Below are positions 6,060-12,831 of a stretch of 12,831 nt of DNA, piece by piece. How positions within the stretch are numbered: position 1 is the first letter of the stretch; every line of letters begins with the position of its first letter. This stretch comes from Bacteroidales bacterium Bact_07 (GTDB taxonomy: Bacteria; Bacteroidota; Bacteroidia; Bacteroidales; Tenuifilaceae). Where the stretch lies: the NCBI GenBank assembly GCA_001603415.1, contig LUYY01000142.1:1-12831 (forward strand), given 5' to 3'. A program made the position numbers and the translations under genes. The notes under the pieces are model-generated. The model searched no databases, was not told the origin of the DNA, and worked only from the letters and a program-made list of their open reading frames with translations.

Positions 6060-8156
6060 CTACTTAAGACCCCTGTTCTGTAAAAGCGGTTCAATGGATG
6101 GCGCTTTCCCGCGGAATTTGAGATACTGAACCATACCATCGTTGTTACCGCCTTCGGCAAGTATATGCTTACGGAACTTAGCGGCTACATCCCTATTGAA
6201 GATATCGCCCGTTTCAACAAAGGCATTATAGGCATCGGAATCGAGCACCTCAGCCCACAGGTAAACGTAGTAGCCCGATGCATAACCACCAACAATGTGG
6301 TTAAAGTAAGTAGTTCGGTAACGGGGATAAATCTCAGGGATTAGGTTGATACGGCTCATCGACTGGTTTTCGAACTCAAGCACATCAACCTGCTTGGGTT
6401 CAGTAAAGCTATGCCAATCCAAATCGAGAATGGCTGCAGAAATGTACTCAACGGTGGCAAAGCCCTGGTTGAACTTTGAGCTGCGCTGCAGCTTATCAAT
6501 CAGTTCATCGGGCATAACCTTTCCGGTTTGGTAGTGCTTGGCATAGAACTTAAGCACCTCGGGTTGACCAGCCCAATGCTCCATGATCTGCGAAGGTAGT
6601 TCAACCATATCGCGCGGCACACTTCCGGCAATCCTATCGTAAGGGCCATCGGTAAACAGGCCATGAAGCGCATGCCCAAACTCGTGGAAAAGGGTTTCAA
6701 CCTCATCCCAGGTTAGCAAGGCTGGTGTGGTTTCGGTGGGACGGGTAAAGTTTGTAACAATGTTTACAATAGGGGTTATCTTTTTGCCATTCTCATAGGT
6801 TTGCTGGCGGAAACGTCCGCACCATGCACCAACACGTTTACCGGGGCGTGGGTGGTAGTCGAGATAAAGCAATCCCACATGATTACCCTTTTCATCCTTA
6901 ACCTCAAAAGCCTCAACTTCCGGGTGGTAAACAGGCAAATCGGTTCGTTTGGTAAAGGTTATGCCGTAAAGCTTGTTGGCTACATGGAACATGCCATCGC
7001 GCACATTTTCGAGTTTAAAGTAGGGCTTCAGCTCAGCCTCATCAAGGTCGTACTTCTCCTTTTTGAGTTTCTCGGCATAGTACCACCAATCCCACGGGGC
7101 CAACTTGAAGTTACCTCCCTCGCGGTCGATTATGGCCTGCATGGCATCCCTATCGCGAATGGCAGCCTTAAGGGCTGGTGTCATCACCTCGTTTAAAAAG
7201 CTGTAAACGGCATCGGGGGTTTTAGCCATGTTGTTGCTAATGACATAGTGATTGAAAGTCTCGTACCCCAAGAGCTTGGCCTTTTGTGCTCGTAGGTTAG
7301 CTATTTCGAGCAGGATGGCCTTATTGTCGAACTTGTCGTTATTGTTGCAACGCATCACATAGCCCATGTAAAGTTTTTCCCTTAGCTCACGCTTTTTGGA
7401 GTACTGAAGGAACGGAATCATGCTGGGCTTTTGCAGGGTAAATACCCATTTGCCCTCGTGCCCAAACTGTTTGGCTGTAATGGCAGCAGCATCAATAATG
7501 TCCTGTGAAAGCCCTTCTAAATCTTCGGGTTTATCGATTACCAGTATGAAATTCTTGTTGGTTTCGTCGAGTAAATTCTCCCCGAACTTCAATCCTAACT
7601 GCGAAAGTTTTTGGTTAATCTCGCGAAGTTTAGCCTTATCATCGTCGTTCAGGTTGGCTCCGTTACGAACAAAATCGTCGTAATACTTTTCAACGGTTCG
7701 TAGCTGAAGGCTATCGAGTTTTAAATTTTTACGATTATCGTAAACAGCCTTTATCCTTTTAAAAAGTTTATCGTTCAGGCTGATGTTATCGCGATGAGCA
7801 GTAACCTTAGGTGCAACCTCCCGGGCAATTGCCTGCATCTCGGGCGAAGTTTCGGCACTGTTTAGGCTATAGAAAACCGTGCTAACCTTTGTTAGCAGCT
7901 TACCCGATTTATCGAGTGCAAGGATGGTGTTTTTAAAGTTGGGCTGCTGCGGATTGTTGACAATAGCATCAATCTCCTTTTGCTGTTCCTCAATTCCCTT
8001 TTCAAAGGCTGGTACATAATGTTCCAGCTTAATCTCGTTAAAGGGTGGAACCTTAAACGGAGTTTTATACTCGGTAAAAAAAGGGTTTTCGGTTTTAACC
8101 AAAGCAAACCCGCATACTATTGCTGCTAATGGCATAAGTAAGAGTATTTTTCTCAT
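6060..8156 (-). CDS. Exported M3-family zinc metallopeptidase (peptidyl-dipeptidase Dcp / oligopeptidase A type)
   Basis: A 698-residue thermolysin-like oligopeptidase that would cleave short peptides, probably in the periplasm. The zinc motif HEFGH is at 491-495, the third zinc ligand is probably Glu519 in VELPSQIMEHW (518-528), and the substrate-side His/Tyr cluster is in FNHIVGGYASGYYVYLW (618-634). GAWCGRF (443-449) and PIVNIVTNF (462-470) are typical M3 blocks. Length agrees with Dcp and OpdA (about 680). The N-terminus (MRKILLLMPL, hydrophobic to about residue 20) is a Sec signal. Cys15 is preceded by Ile-Val, which is a poor lipobox, so a soluble periplasmic form is more likely than a lipoprotein. 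Peptidyl-dipeptidase and oligopeptidase A cannot be separated by eye, so no symbol is given. The gene has its own terminator, and its upstream gap is filled with short tandem repeats. Confidence 0.93.
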   Translation of the reverse strand: MRKILLLMPLAAIVCGFALVKTENPFFTEYKTPFKVPPFNEIKLEHYVPAFEKGIEEQQKEIDAIVNNPQQPNFKNTILALDKSGKLLTKVSTVFYSLNSAETSPEMQAIAREVAPKVTAHRDNISLNDKLFKRIKAVYDNRKNLKLDSLQLRTVEKYYDDFVRNGANLNDDDKAKLREINQKLSQLGLKFGENLLDETNKNFILVIDKPEDLEGLSQDIIDAAAITAKQFGHEGKWVFTLQKPSMIPFLQYSKKRELREKLYMGYVMRCNNNDKFDNKAILLEIANLRAQKAKLLGYETFNHYVISNNMAKTPDAVYSFLNEVMTPALKAAIRDRDAMQAIIDREGGNFKLAPWDWWYYAEKLKKEKYDLDEAELKPYFKLENVRDGMFHVANKLYGITFTKRTDLPVYHPEVEAFEVKDEKGNHVGLLYLDYHPRPGKRVGAWCGRFRQQTYENGKKITPIVNIVTNFTRPTETTPALLTWDEVETLFHEFGHALHGLFTDGPYDRIAGSVPRDMVELPSQIMEHWAGQPEVLKFYAKHYQTGKVMPDELIDKLQRSSKFNQGFATVEYISAAILDLDWHSFTEPKQVDVLEFENQSMSRINLIPEIYPRYRTTYFNHIVGGYASGYYVYLWAEVLDSDAYNAFVETGDIFNRDVAAKFRKHILAEGGNNDGMVQYLKFRGKAPSIEPLLQNRGLK

Positions 8157-8221
8157 AGTTATTGGTTTTGGTTCAATAACCTTTTGATGCCTTAGGAAAG
8201 GGAAGGTTTAATGAAAGGATA

Positions 8222-8263
8222 AAGGTTCAAGGTTCAAGGTTCAAAGATTAAAGTTTAAAGTTT
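8222..8263. repeat. 7-bp tandem array (AAGGTTC / AAAGTTT), six units
   Basis: Six consecutive heptamers: AAGGTTC three times (8222-8242), then AAAGATT, AAAGTTT and AAAGTTT. The change from one heptamer version to another within a single phase suggests an array that grew by slippage and then drifted. It does not encode protein. It begins 66 bp upstream of the peptidase start codon. Confidence 0.85.
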
Positions 8264-8330
8264 GATGGTCTAACCAGTTTCTGCTACTCACTTTCCTTCT
8301 ATCTTTCTACTCCGTCATCATATTAGGTTT

Positions 8331-8420
8331 ATTCCGAATCATTCCTAGCCATTCGGAATCTTTCCGAGCTATTCCGATTCATTCCGAGTAATTCCGAGTA
8401 ATTCCGAATCATTCAGAATC
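8331..8420. repeat. 10-bp tandem array, nine units of ATTCCGAATC type
   Basis: Nine consecutive 10-bp units without any phase break. Units 1 and 8 are ATTCCGAATC, units 6 and 7 are ATTCCGAGTA, and the others differ at one to four positions. Units 1, 3, 8 and 9 contain ATTC-N-GAAT, a perfect palindrome around one free base that is C, G, C and A respectively. The array starts 37 bp downstream of the msrA stop and ends about 175 bp upstream of the peptidase start. Function unknown. Confidence 0.9.
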
Positions 8421-8457
8421 TTTACTGCCTAACGGCCAATAATTAAAGGCTATCCTG

Positions 8458-9087
8458 CTACTTCTTCAAGTAATCAGAAAAAACCTTTTCGAACTTTTCC
8501 AGTTTGGGTGTTATTACCATCCGGCAGTAGGCTTGATTCTTATTACCCTCGTAGTAGTTTTGGTGGTAGTTCTCGGCTTTGTAAAAGTTTTTGTAGGGCT
8601 CTATGGCCGTAACAATTGGGCTACTCCATATCCCGGCAGCATCGAGCTGGTTTTTAATTTCAATGGCGGTAGCTTTCTGCTCCTCGGTATGGTAGAAAAT
8701 TACTGAACGATACTGCGTTCCAATGTCGGCCCCCTGTCGGTTCAAGGTGGTTGGGTCATGCGTTTTAAAGTAGATTTCAAGAATTTGGGCAAACGGAATG
8801 ATATCGGGATTAAAGGTAACCTGAACCACCTCGGCATGACCAGTACTGCCCGTGCAAACCTCTTGGTAGGAAGGGTTAACCACATGGCCACCGGAATAAC
8901 CCGATTCGACCTTAACAACCCCATTTACTCTACTAAAAATTGCCTCAACACACCAGAAGCAACCGGCTCCCAAAGTTACCGTTTCGGTTTTAGCATTCAT
9001 AGTTTCAACAGTTTTTTGTGCTTTACAGCCTAACATTATGGTTAAGGCTAAAGTTCCAAGGATTAAAAAATAAGTTATTGTTTTCAT
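8458..9087 (-). CDS. msrA: Peptide-methionine (S)-S-oxide reductase MsrA, lipoprotein form
   Basis: Reduces the S-epimer of methionine sulfoxide in proteins. The family signature GCFWCVE is at 42-48, with Cys43 as nucleophile and Glu48 in the active site. Further family blocks are SGYSGG (62-67), YQEVCTGSTGHAEVV (74-88), HDPTTLNRQGADIGTQYRS (110-128) and AENYHQNYY (171-179). Cys46 and Cys188 are candidates for the resolving cysteine. The N-terminus is a lipoprotein signal with lipobox MLGC, Cys21 being lipidated, so the enzyme should work on the periplasmic side of a membrane. At 209 residues it is a normal MsrA plus signal and linker. No MsrB partner is present in the window. The ATG at 9087 gives a complete signal peptide. 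The upstream neighbour ends in a strong terminator, so msrA needs its own promoter between about 9088 and 9200, which I could not locate. Confidence 0.95.
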   Translation of the reverse strand: MKTITYFLILGTLALTIMLGCKAQKTVETMNAKTETVTLGAGCFWCVEAIFSRVNGVVKVESGYSGGHVVNPSYQEVCTGSTGHAEVVQVTFNPDIIPFAQILEIYFKTHDPTTLNRQGADIGTQYRSVIFYHTEEQKATAIEIKNQLDAAGIWSSPIVTAIEPYKNFYKAENYHQNYYEGNKNQAYCRMVITPKLEKFEKVFSDYLKK

Positions 9088-9200
9088 TGCAAAGTCAATT
9101 TAAATATTGACCAAGATATTAACCAATTTGGCAGGTTGTTGTTCAACATCACAAAAAAAATTGCAGAAAAGTACCTTATGTTAATTAACCAGCTATTTAA

Positions 9201-9226
9201 AAGAAAAAAGCCGGATAAATTCCGGC
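9201..9226 (-). terminator. Rho-independent terminator of the DUF5916 gene
   Basis: Perfect 6-bp GC-rich stem (GCCGGA at 9210-9215 with TCCGGC at 9221-9226) and a 5-nt loop. On the minus strand it is followed by TTTTTTCTT, then TTAAA. It lies 22 nt beyond the stop codon of the outer-membrane protein gene and separates it from msrA. Confidence 0.88.
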
Positions 9227-9248
9227 CATGTACTAATTAGCATATGTT

Positions 9249-11894
9249 TTAGTTAAACCTATATGAGAATTTAACCAAGAAAATATTGTGGGGGTGCGAA
9301 TCCCAAAGGTTATCAACATCATCGCCAATAGAATTGCTGTAAACCGATTCGTAGTTCTCTTTGCCATGTGTCCAAACAAAGTAAACCGTTGAACCGGGGC
9401 GGTACTCCCATCGAACTATCAGATTCGACTGAAGGTTAAGGTAGTTGAAATCACGGTTCGAAAACGAGTAATCGTTAGTACCATCGGTGTTTTCATCAAC
9501 TAAATACTCCTCATTATTGGAATCGTAAGCAATTTGGGAACTGGTAAATTGCGAATACCTGTCGGAATACTTATGAGCTCTGGGGTTGGTAATATACTTA
9601 AAATCAGAATACTTTCCACTTGTAAAGTAAGGCCTGCCGTAATACTGAACCGACAAATCGGGGTTGATACTATACTCAACCCTTAACGACATAACCCAGG
9701 TATTGCGATCCAGTGTGCCCCTTACGTATCGTGTATCGTTCAACGTGTTAACATTGGTCACATAGGCAAGCTCGCTTTTACTTTTGGAATACGAAGGGCT
9801 AATCCTAACCAGTAAACTTTTTAGCGGTTTGTAGGTAATTGAAAATGAATAGTTACTGCTTTTTGAGCTGTTGTAATTACCTAAGTAAGCGCTGTTGCTT
9901 ACACCAAAAATCAAATTCTTTCGCCCATCGGAATTAAGGCTTAACCAGTAATTGATACCCCCAGGTAATTTTATTGCCGGACCACCTCTTAGTTCAGATG
10001 CGCTTAGGTTTTCACCGTTCCAGTTTACGCCACCACCAATAAACCAGTAATTGGGCAGTTGAAGGTTCAAATTGATGTTGCCGCCTTTATAGGTCGATTC
10101 GCCACCAAAATTCCATCCTGTCCACTGGTTAATGTTAACGTTAAACCATCGGTACAATTTTGTAGGCTCCCAGTAACGAACACCAACCCATACCACCTGA
10201 AAGATATCGTCAACATTCTGGACAAACCCAATATCATTTATCTCTAACTGCGGTGAACGCCAGGCAACAGCAGCCATGTATCGCAAATGGCCCTCGCCCG
10301 ACTTGCCAAACTGTAATAATCCTCCTGTACCTGAAAGGGATGTTCTTGATGAGTCTAACTTTACATGTTTAATATCGGGGCGTTGGAAGTATCGGGCAGA
10401 ACTGGTTTGTGTTCCAAGTATTGCCTCCTTAGAGCCATTTACATGGCTGCCAAATAGCTTTGCTGCCAGCATATACTTTTTATTTGCCCACATGTGAACC
10501 AAATCCACACCTCCTGAAAAAGCATTACGGTGGTACTCATCCTTTAAAATGCCAGTTAGGGAGCGGTTGGTAGAAGTAACCATTCCCGACACTATTGTAT
10601 TTCCGGAATTGTATTCCTGCTTTGCTGTTGCAACGGTATAGTTTGTAAGGGGCTCAACCATTTGATGATAGCGGTAACCAACCGAATCGATGTTAGCGTA
10701 GGCATTACCTGTTACGCTTTCAAGTAAACCCACCGATAGCCCATTACTCGACCTACCTGTAAGTTTGGCTGCGCCAAGAATGGTTGTATTGGAAGGCACC
10801 CGGGCGTACTCATTATCATCCAGGTCAGGATAGCGCTGTGGCGCCCTTCCAATTCTTCGCGAGTAGAATAGGTTATTCGAAGCAAGATCGCCATCGCCAA
10901 ACATTAAAGGGAAGCTAAGCAGGTTACCTCCTTCGATAAAGAAAGGGCGTTTCTCCTCAAAGTAAGTTTCAAATTCGGTAAGATTGATCATGGCAGGGTC
11001 GGCCTCAACCTGGCCAAAATCGGGATTTACAGTAAGATCAAGGGTAAAGTTATTGGTTAAGCCAATTTTGGCATCAACACCAGCGTTCAGACCATTACGC
11101 CGCCCGGTCATAAAGGGATTTCCCTCCTCGGGCTTAAAACTTTCGGTCTTAGTAACCACGTAGGGTGCAACCTCAATCTGGCGTTTTGGGGTTAACCCCT
11201 TCAGCCCATGCAATTCGCCAAACAAGTGGACAAAGCCCGGTGCATCCTTTGGCACATGCTGCCAAAAATCGGTTTCCTGATTCCGATGCAAGTATCGTCC
11301 CACCTGAATACCCCAGGTTTGCTCATCGGCAGCTGAGAACCTAAGCTGGTTAAGGGGAATTTTCATCTCGGCTGTCCACCCATTGCGGTTTCGGCTTGTC
11401 TTGGCCCACCAAATGGGATCCCAGTTGGGGTCTTCCCTATCGCCATTCTCGGTCATTACCATATCCATTTTTGTTCCGGAAACGGTAACCGTAAAGATAA
11501 ATGCAGTGCGTTTATCAAAGTATGAATCAATTCCCAGGGCAACAAAATCGCCTTCGATATCATCGCGACGGGTAACACGGGAAACAATCTTTTCGGGTTC
11601 GGTATCGTGCATGCGGAATGCCGCATATAGATAATCGTTATCGTAGGTTATCATAAACTCGGTTTGCTGCGATGGCTCCGCACCGTTATGGAGTTCGTGT
11701 TGCTTAAAGCCTCCACACCAGTTGTTTTTTTGCCAAACCTCATCGTCCAACACACCATCAATCACCGGTGAATGTGGATTAACCTGCACTGCCGTGCATG
11801 ATTTTTTTTCAACATCTTGAGCGACAATAGGATTCGAAATGAAAGTAAACATTGCTGCAAACAGCATTGAGCATGCGGTAAAGTTTAGGTTCAT
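9249..11894 (-). CDS. DUF5916 outer-membrane protein with CBM9-like N-terminal domain
   Basis: An 881-residue exported protein of unknown biochemical role. A signal peptide covers about residues 1-25 (likely cleavage after IVA). Residues about 40-235 resemble the family-9 carbohydrate-binding fold: SPVIDGVLDDEVW (42-54), TYDNDYLYAAFR (83-94), and GWTAEMKIPLNQLRF (172-186). The DUF5916 signature is clear at NPDFGQVEADP (290-300) with EKRPFFIEG (314-322). The remainder is rich in alternating aromatic and polar residues and ends in FLVKFSYRFN, the pattern of a beta-barrel closing at an aromatic C-terminal strand. A carbohydrate ligand is not established for this family. The ATG at 11894 follows an A-rich leader without a Shine-Dalgarno sequence. 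The gene appears monocistronic: a 350-bp gap lies upstream and a terminator downstream. Confidence 0.9.
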   Translation of the reverse strand: MNLNFTACSMLFAAMFTFISNPIVAQDVEKKSCTAVQVNPHSPVIDGVLDDEVWQKNNWCGGFKQHELHNGAEPSQQTEFMITYDNDYLYAAFRMHDTEPEKIVSRVTRRDDIEGDFVALGIDSYFDKRTAFIFTVTVSGTKMDMVMTENGDREDPNWDPIWWAKTSRNRNGWTAEMKIPLNQLRFSAADEQTWGIQVGRYLHRNQETDFWQHVPKDAPGFVHLFGELHGLKGLTPKRQIEVAPYVVTKTESFKPEEGNPFMTGRRNGLNAGVDAKIGLTNNFTLDLTVNPDFGQVEADPAMINLTEFETYFEEKRPFFIEGGNLLSFPLMFGDGDLASNNLFYSRRIGRAPQRYPDLDDNEYARVPSNTTILGAAKLTGRSSNGLSVGLLESVTGNAYANIDSVGYRYHQMVEPLTNYTVATAKQEYNSGNTIVSGMVTSTNRSLTGILKDEYHRNAFSGGVDLVHMWANKKYMLAAKLFGSHVNGSKEAILGTQTSSARYFQRPDIKHVKLDSSRTSLSGTGGLLQFGKSGEGHLRYMAAVAWRSPQLEINDIGFVQNVDDIFQVVWVGVRYWEPTKLYRWFNVNINQWTGWNFGGESTYKGGNINLNLQLPNYWFIGGGVNWNGENLSASELRGGPAIKLPGGINYWLSLNSDGRKNLIFGVSNSAYLGNYNSSKSSNYSFSITYKPLKSLLVRISPSYSKSKSELAYVTNVNTLNDTRYVRGTLDRNTWVMSLRVEYSINPDLSVQYYGRPYFTSGKYSDFKYITNPRAHKYSDRYSQFTSSQIAYDSNNEEYLVDENTDGTNDYSFSNRDFNYLNLQSNLIVRWEYRPGSTVYFVWTHGKENYESVYSNSIGDDVDNLWDSHPHNIFLVKFSYRFN

Positions 11895-11950
11895 AATTTT
11901 GAAAGTTTTTTTTAGGTAATGACGTATTTAAGACGCTTAATGCTGCTCAT

Positions 11951-11989
11951 TGATTACTCCAAAAGTGTTAATGATTGCTAAAAGTGTAA
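11951..11989. repeat. Imperfect direct repeat upstream of the DUF5916 gene
   Basis: Two tandem copies share TGATT.CT followed by AAAAGTGT: copy 1 at 11951-11970 and copy 2 at 11973-11989. The octamer AAAAGTGT recurs exactly, 19 bp apart (11961 and 11980). The block lies 57-95 bp upstream of the DUF5916 start codon, a place where a regulator or promoter element would sit. A role as operator is inference only. Confidence 0.5.
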
Positions 11990-12022
11990 GCATTAGGGTT
12001 TTGCAATAGAACTCCGTTGAGT

Positions 12023-12036
12023 ATAGTTGATAGTTG
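12023..12036. repeat. ATAGTTG heptamer, two tandem copies
   Basis: Two exact adjacent copies of ATAGTTG. The same heptamer recurs at 12126, so the pair belongs to a dispersed micro-repeat family within this gap. Confidence 0.6.
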
Positions 12037-12071
12037 TCCGTGAACATAAATAGAGCACAAATGGTACTATT

Positions 12072-12110
12072 ACACTGTGTTACTCTGTGCAAACCCAGTG
12101 CAACTCTGTG
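12072..12110. repeat. 10-bp tandem array with ACTCTGTG core, four units
   Basis: Four copies of an octamer core at 12072 (ACACTGTG), 12082 (ACTCTGTG), 12093 (ACCCAGTG) and 12103 (ACTCTGTG), spaced 10, 11 and 10 bp. It is noncoding and differs in sequence from the 10-bp array next to msrA. Confidence 0.7.
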
Positions 12111-12125
12111 ACACTAATCTTACTG

Positions 12126-12146
12126 ATAGTTGACAGATGATAGAAT
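12126..12146. repeat. ATAGTTG-type heptamers, three degenerate units
   Basis: Three consecutive 7-bp units, ATAGTTG, ACAGATG and ATAGAAT. They are related to the exact ATAGTTG pair about 100 bp away on the same strand. The second and third units are degenerate, so the call rests mainly on the first unit and the phase. Confidence 0.4.
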
Positions 12147-12199
12147 AAAACAGGAGTCAGAAACCTGAATAAAAGCCTAAATACCAAAACGTTTAGCGA

Positions 12200-12220
12200 T
12201 TTACGGCTAACGGTTCACGA
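12200..12220. repeat. 7-bp degenerate run TTTACGG/CTAACGG/TTCACGA
   Basis: Three consecutive heptamers with a shared ACG at positions 4-6 of each unit. The run lies 24 bp downstream of the thioesterase stop. It contains GGTTC-AC-GAACC (12212-12223), an inverted repeat that lacks a following T-run and so is not called a terminator. Confidence 0.45.
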
Positions 12221-12244
12221 ACCTTTACTAATTTTTGCACGTCA

Positions 12245-12733
12245 CTAATTACCTCCGCCCAAAAACGCATCCCTGCCGGGATATCCATACTTTGACTTGG
12301 CTATTTCGGGCGGAAAAACAAAGTACTTAATTTTTCCTGTTGTACATAGGATACCCGTGCCGTCAAAGAGTTCAACATGAACAGTCGCCAATCGTTTCTC
12401 GCGGTTCTCAATTCTACCCCTCACAATCACCTCCCCCTTTTCAATCAGCATTGGTTTAGAATAAAAAATCTCCATGCTATGGGTTACACCCGCGGTACCC
12501 TCCAAAATGTATATGCACCAGCTGGCCACCTCGTCCATTAAGGTCGATTGTATCCCCCCGTGCAACACCCCATGATAGCCCTGATAGTTAGCTTGCGGAA
12601 CCCATCGGGTTTCAACGGTTTGGTTTAACTCATCGTACCAAAAGCTAAGCCTTAAACCTATGGGGTTTTTGCTCGAACAGCAAAAACAACCGTGTTCCGG
12701 AAAACGTTCGTAAGGATTATTTACTTTAACCAT
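12245..12733 (-). CDS. PaaI-type hotdog-fold thioesterase
   Basis: A 162-residue cytoplasmic protein of the hotdog acyl-CoA thioesterase superfamily, expected to hydrolyse an acyl-CoA or similar thioester. The family block HGGIQSTLMDEVASW is at 58-72: His58-Gly-Gly lies at the start of the central helix and Asp67/Glu68 are candidate catalytic acids. The opening HGCFCCSSKNPIGLRL (14-29) matches the Cys-containing N-terminus frequent in PaaI-like proteins, here with Cys16, Cys18 and Cys19. Later strands MEIFYSKPM (87-95) and VIVRGRIE (102-109) fit the hotdog sheet. Length is normal for the family. The substrate is unknown and no phenylacetate genes are near. The start is the only ATG giving the full N-terminal domain. 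Downstream is a 350-bp gap, so it is probably transcribed alone. Confidence 0.88.
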   Translation of the reverse strand: MVKVNNPYERFPEHGCFCCSSKNPIGLRLSFWYDELNQTVETRWVPQANYQGYHGVLHGGIQSTLMDEVASWCIYILEGTAGVTHSMEIFYSKPMLIEKGEVIVRGRIENREKRLATVHVELFDGTGILCTTGKIKYFVFPPEIAKSKYGYPGRDAFLGGGN

Positions 12734-12831
12734 ATCAGCTAAAATGAATACTTCGGCAATTTTAAAACTATTTTAATAAACTAATGCCTAAAACATATGT
12801 TTATTTTAAACAGATTTTAATAATTTTGAAA

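Larger units (their letters stand above)
8157..8457. other. 301-bp intergenic region with two micro-repeat arrays
   Basis: This gap lies between the msrA stop and the peptidase start, both genes on the minus strand. It holds a 7-bp tandem array (8222-8263) and a 10-bp tandem array (8331-8420), separated by a pyrimidine-rich stretch at about 8283-8313. I see no open reading frame that looks coding, no clear terminator after msrA, and no exact TAnnTTTG element before the peptidase gene in the ~60 bp checked. Confidence 0.8.
11895..12244. other. 350-bp repeat-rich intergenic region
   Basis: This lies between the thioesterase stop and the DUF5916 start, both genes on the minus strand. It contains an imperfect direct repeat near the DUF5916 start (11951-11989), two patches of ATAGTTG-like heptamers (12023-12036 and 12126-12146), a 10-bp ACTCTGTG array (12072-12110) and a short heptamer run at 12200-12220. 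I found no coding frame worth reporting, no RNA gene, no clear terminator after the thioesterase gene and no full promoter consensus. Confidence 0.75.

Noticed and set aside
6060..8156. Lipoprotein call for the M3 peptidase based on Cys15
   Set aside because: The residues before Cys15 are Ala-Ile-Val. Val directly before the Cys does not fit a lipobox, so a plain Sec signal is preferred.
8331..8420. CRISPR array interpretation of the 10-bp repeats
   Set aside because: The units are directly tandem with no spacers and far too short for CRISPR repeats. No cas gene is present.
12212..12223. GGTTCACGAACC as a terminator for the thioesterase gene
   Set aside because: The stem is 5 bp with a 2-nt centre and no T-tract. 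It is better explained as part of the heptamer run.
12821..12828. TAATTTTG on the plus strand, an exact TAnnTTTG octamer pointing out of the window
   Set aside because: It could serve a divergent gene beyond the edge, but no -33 element was found and the downstream gene is not visible.

Overview
The window looks like chromosomal DNA of a member of the Bacteroidota, most likely Bacteroidia. The evidence is family content: an FKBP-type isomerase with two FKBP domains, a large DUF5916 outer-membrane protein with a family-9 carbohydrate-binding-like N-terminus, a lipoprotein form of MsrA, a second RsmI-like methylase, and an exported M3 peptidase. Most starts also lack a clear Shine-Dalgarno sequence, and the longer gaps carry short 7-bp and 10-bp tandem repeats. 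No rRNA, tRNA, CRISPR array, insertion sequence, phage gene or integrase was recognised. Ten protein genes cover almost everything, and the window reads as ordinary housekeeping and accessory chromosome rather than an island.

Left part (1-4554): the 3' part of an FKBP isomerase gene (+) meets an RsmI-like SAM methyltransferase gene (-) tail to tail with 2 bp between stops. The methylase gene is divergent, across 46 bp, from a two-gene + unit: a 10-helix permease of the bile-acid symporter type, then a PhnP-like metallo-beta-lactamase-fold hydrolase whose GTG start directly follows the permease stop. That hydrolase gene shares a TTAA with an MFS transporter gene on the - strand, and this TTAA supplies both stop codons.

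Middle part (4696-9087), all on the - strand: an exported amidohydrolase-fold lipoprotein that has lost recognisable metal ligands, an exported M3-family metallopeptidase with its own strong terminator, and a lipoprotein MsrA. The 301-bp gap between msrA and the peptidase gene holds a six-unit 7-bp array and a nine-unit 10-bp array.

Right part (9249-12733), also on the - strand: a DUF5916 outer-membrane barrel with a clear terminator, a 350-bp gap rich in short repeats, and a hotdog-fold PaaI-type thioesterase gene. The last 98 bp have no gene.

Functionally, four - strand products (amidohydrolase-like, M3 peptidase, MsrA, DUF5916) are predicted to act in the periplasm or outer membrane, but terminators and long gaps suggest separate transcription units rather than one pathway. 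No complete undescribed system is visible. The points most worth checking are the amidohydrolase without metal ligands, the permease without the usual sodium-site residues, and the two repeat-filled gaps.
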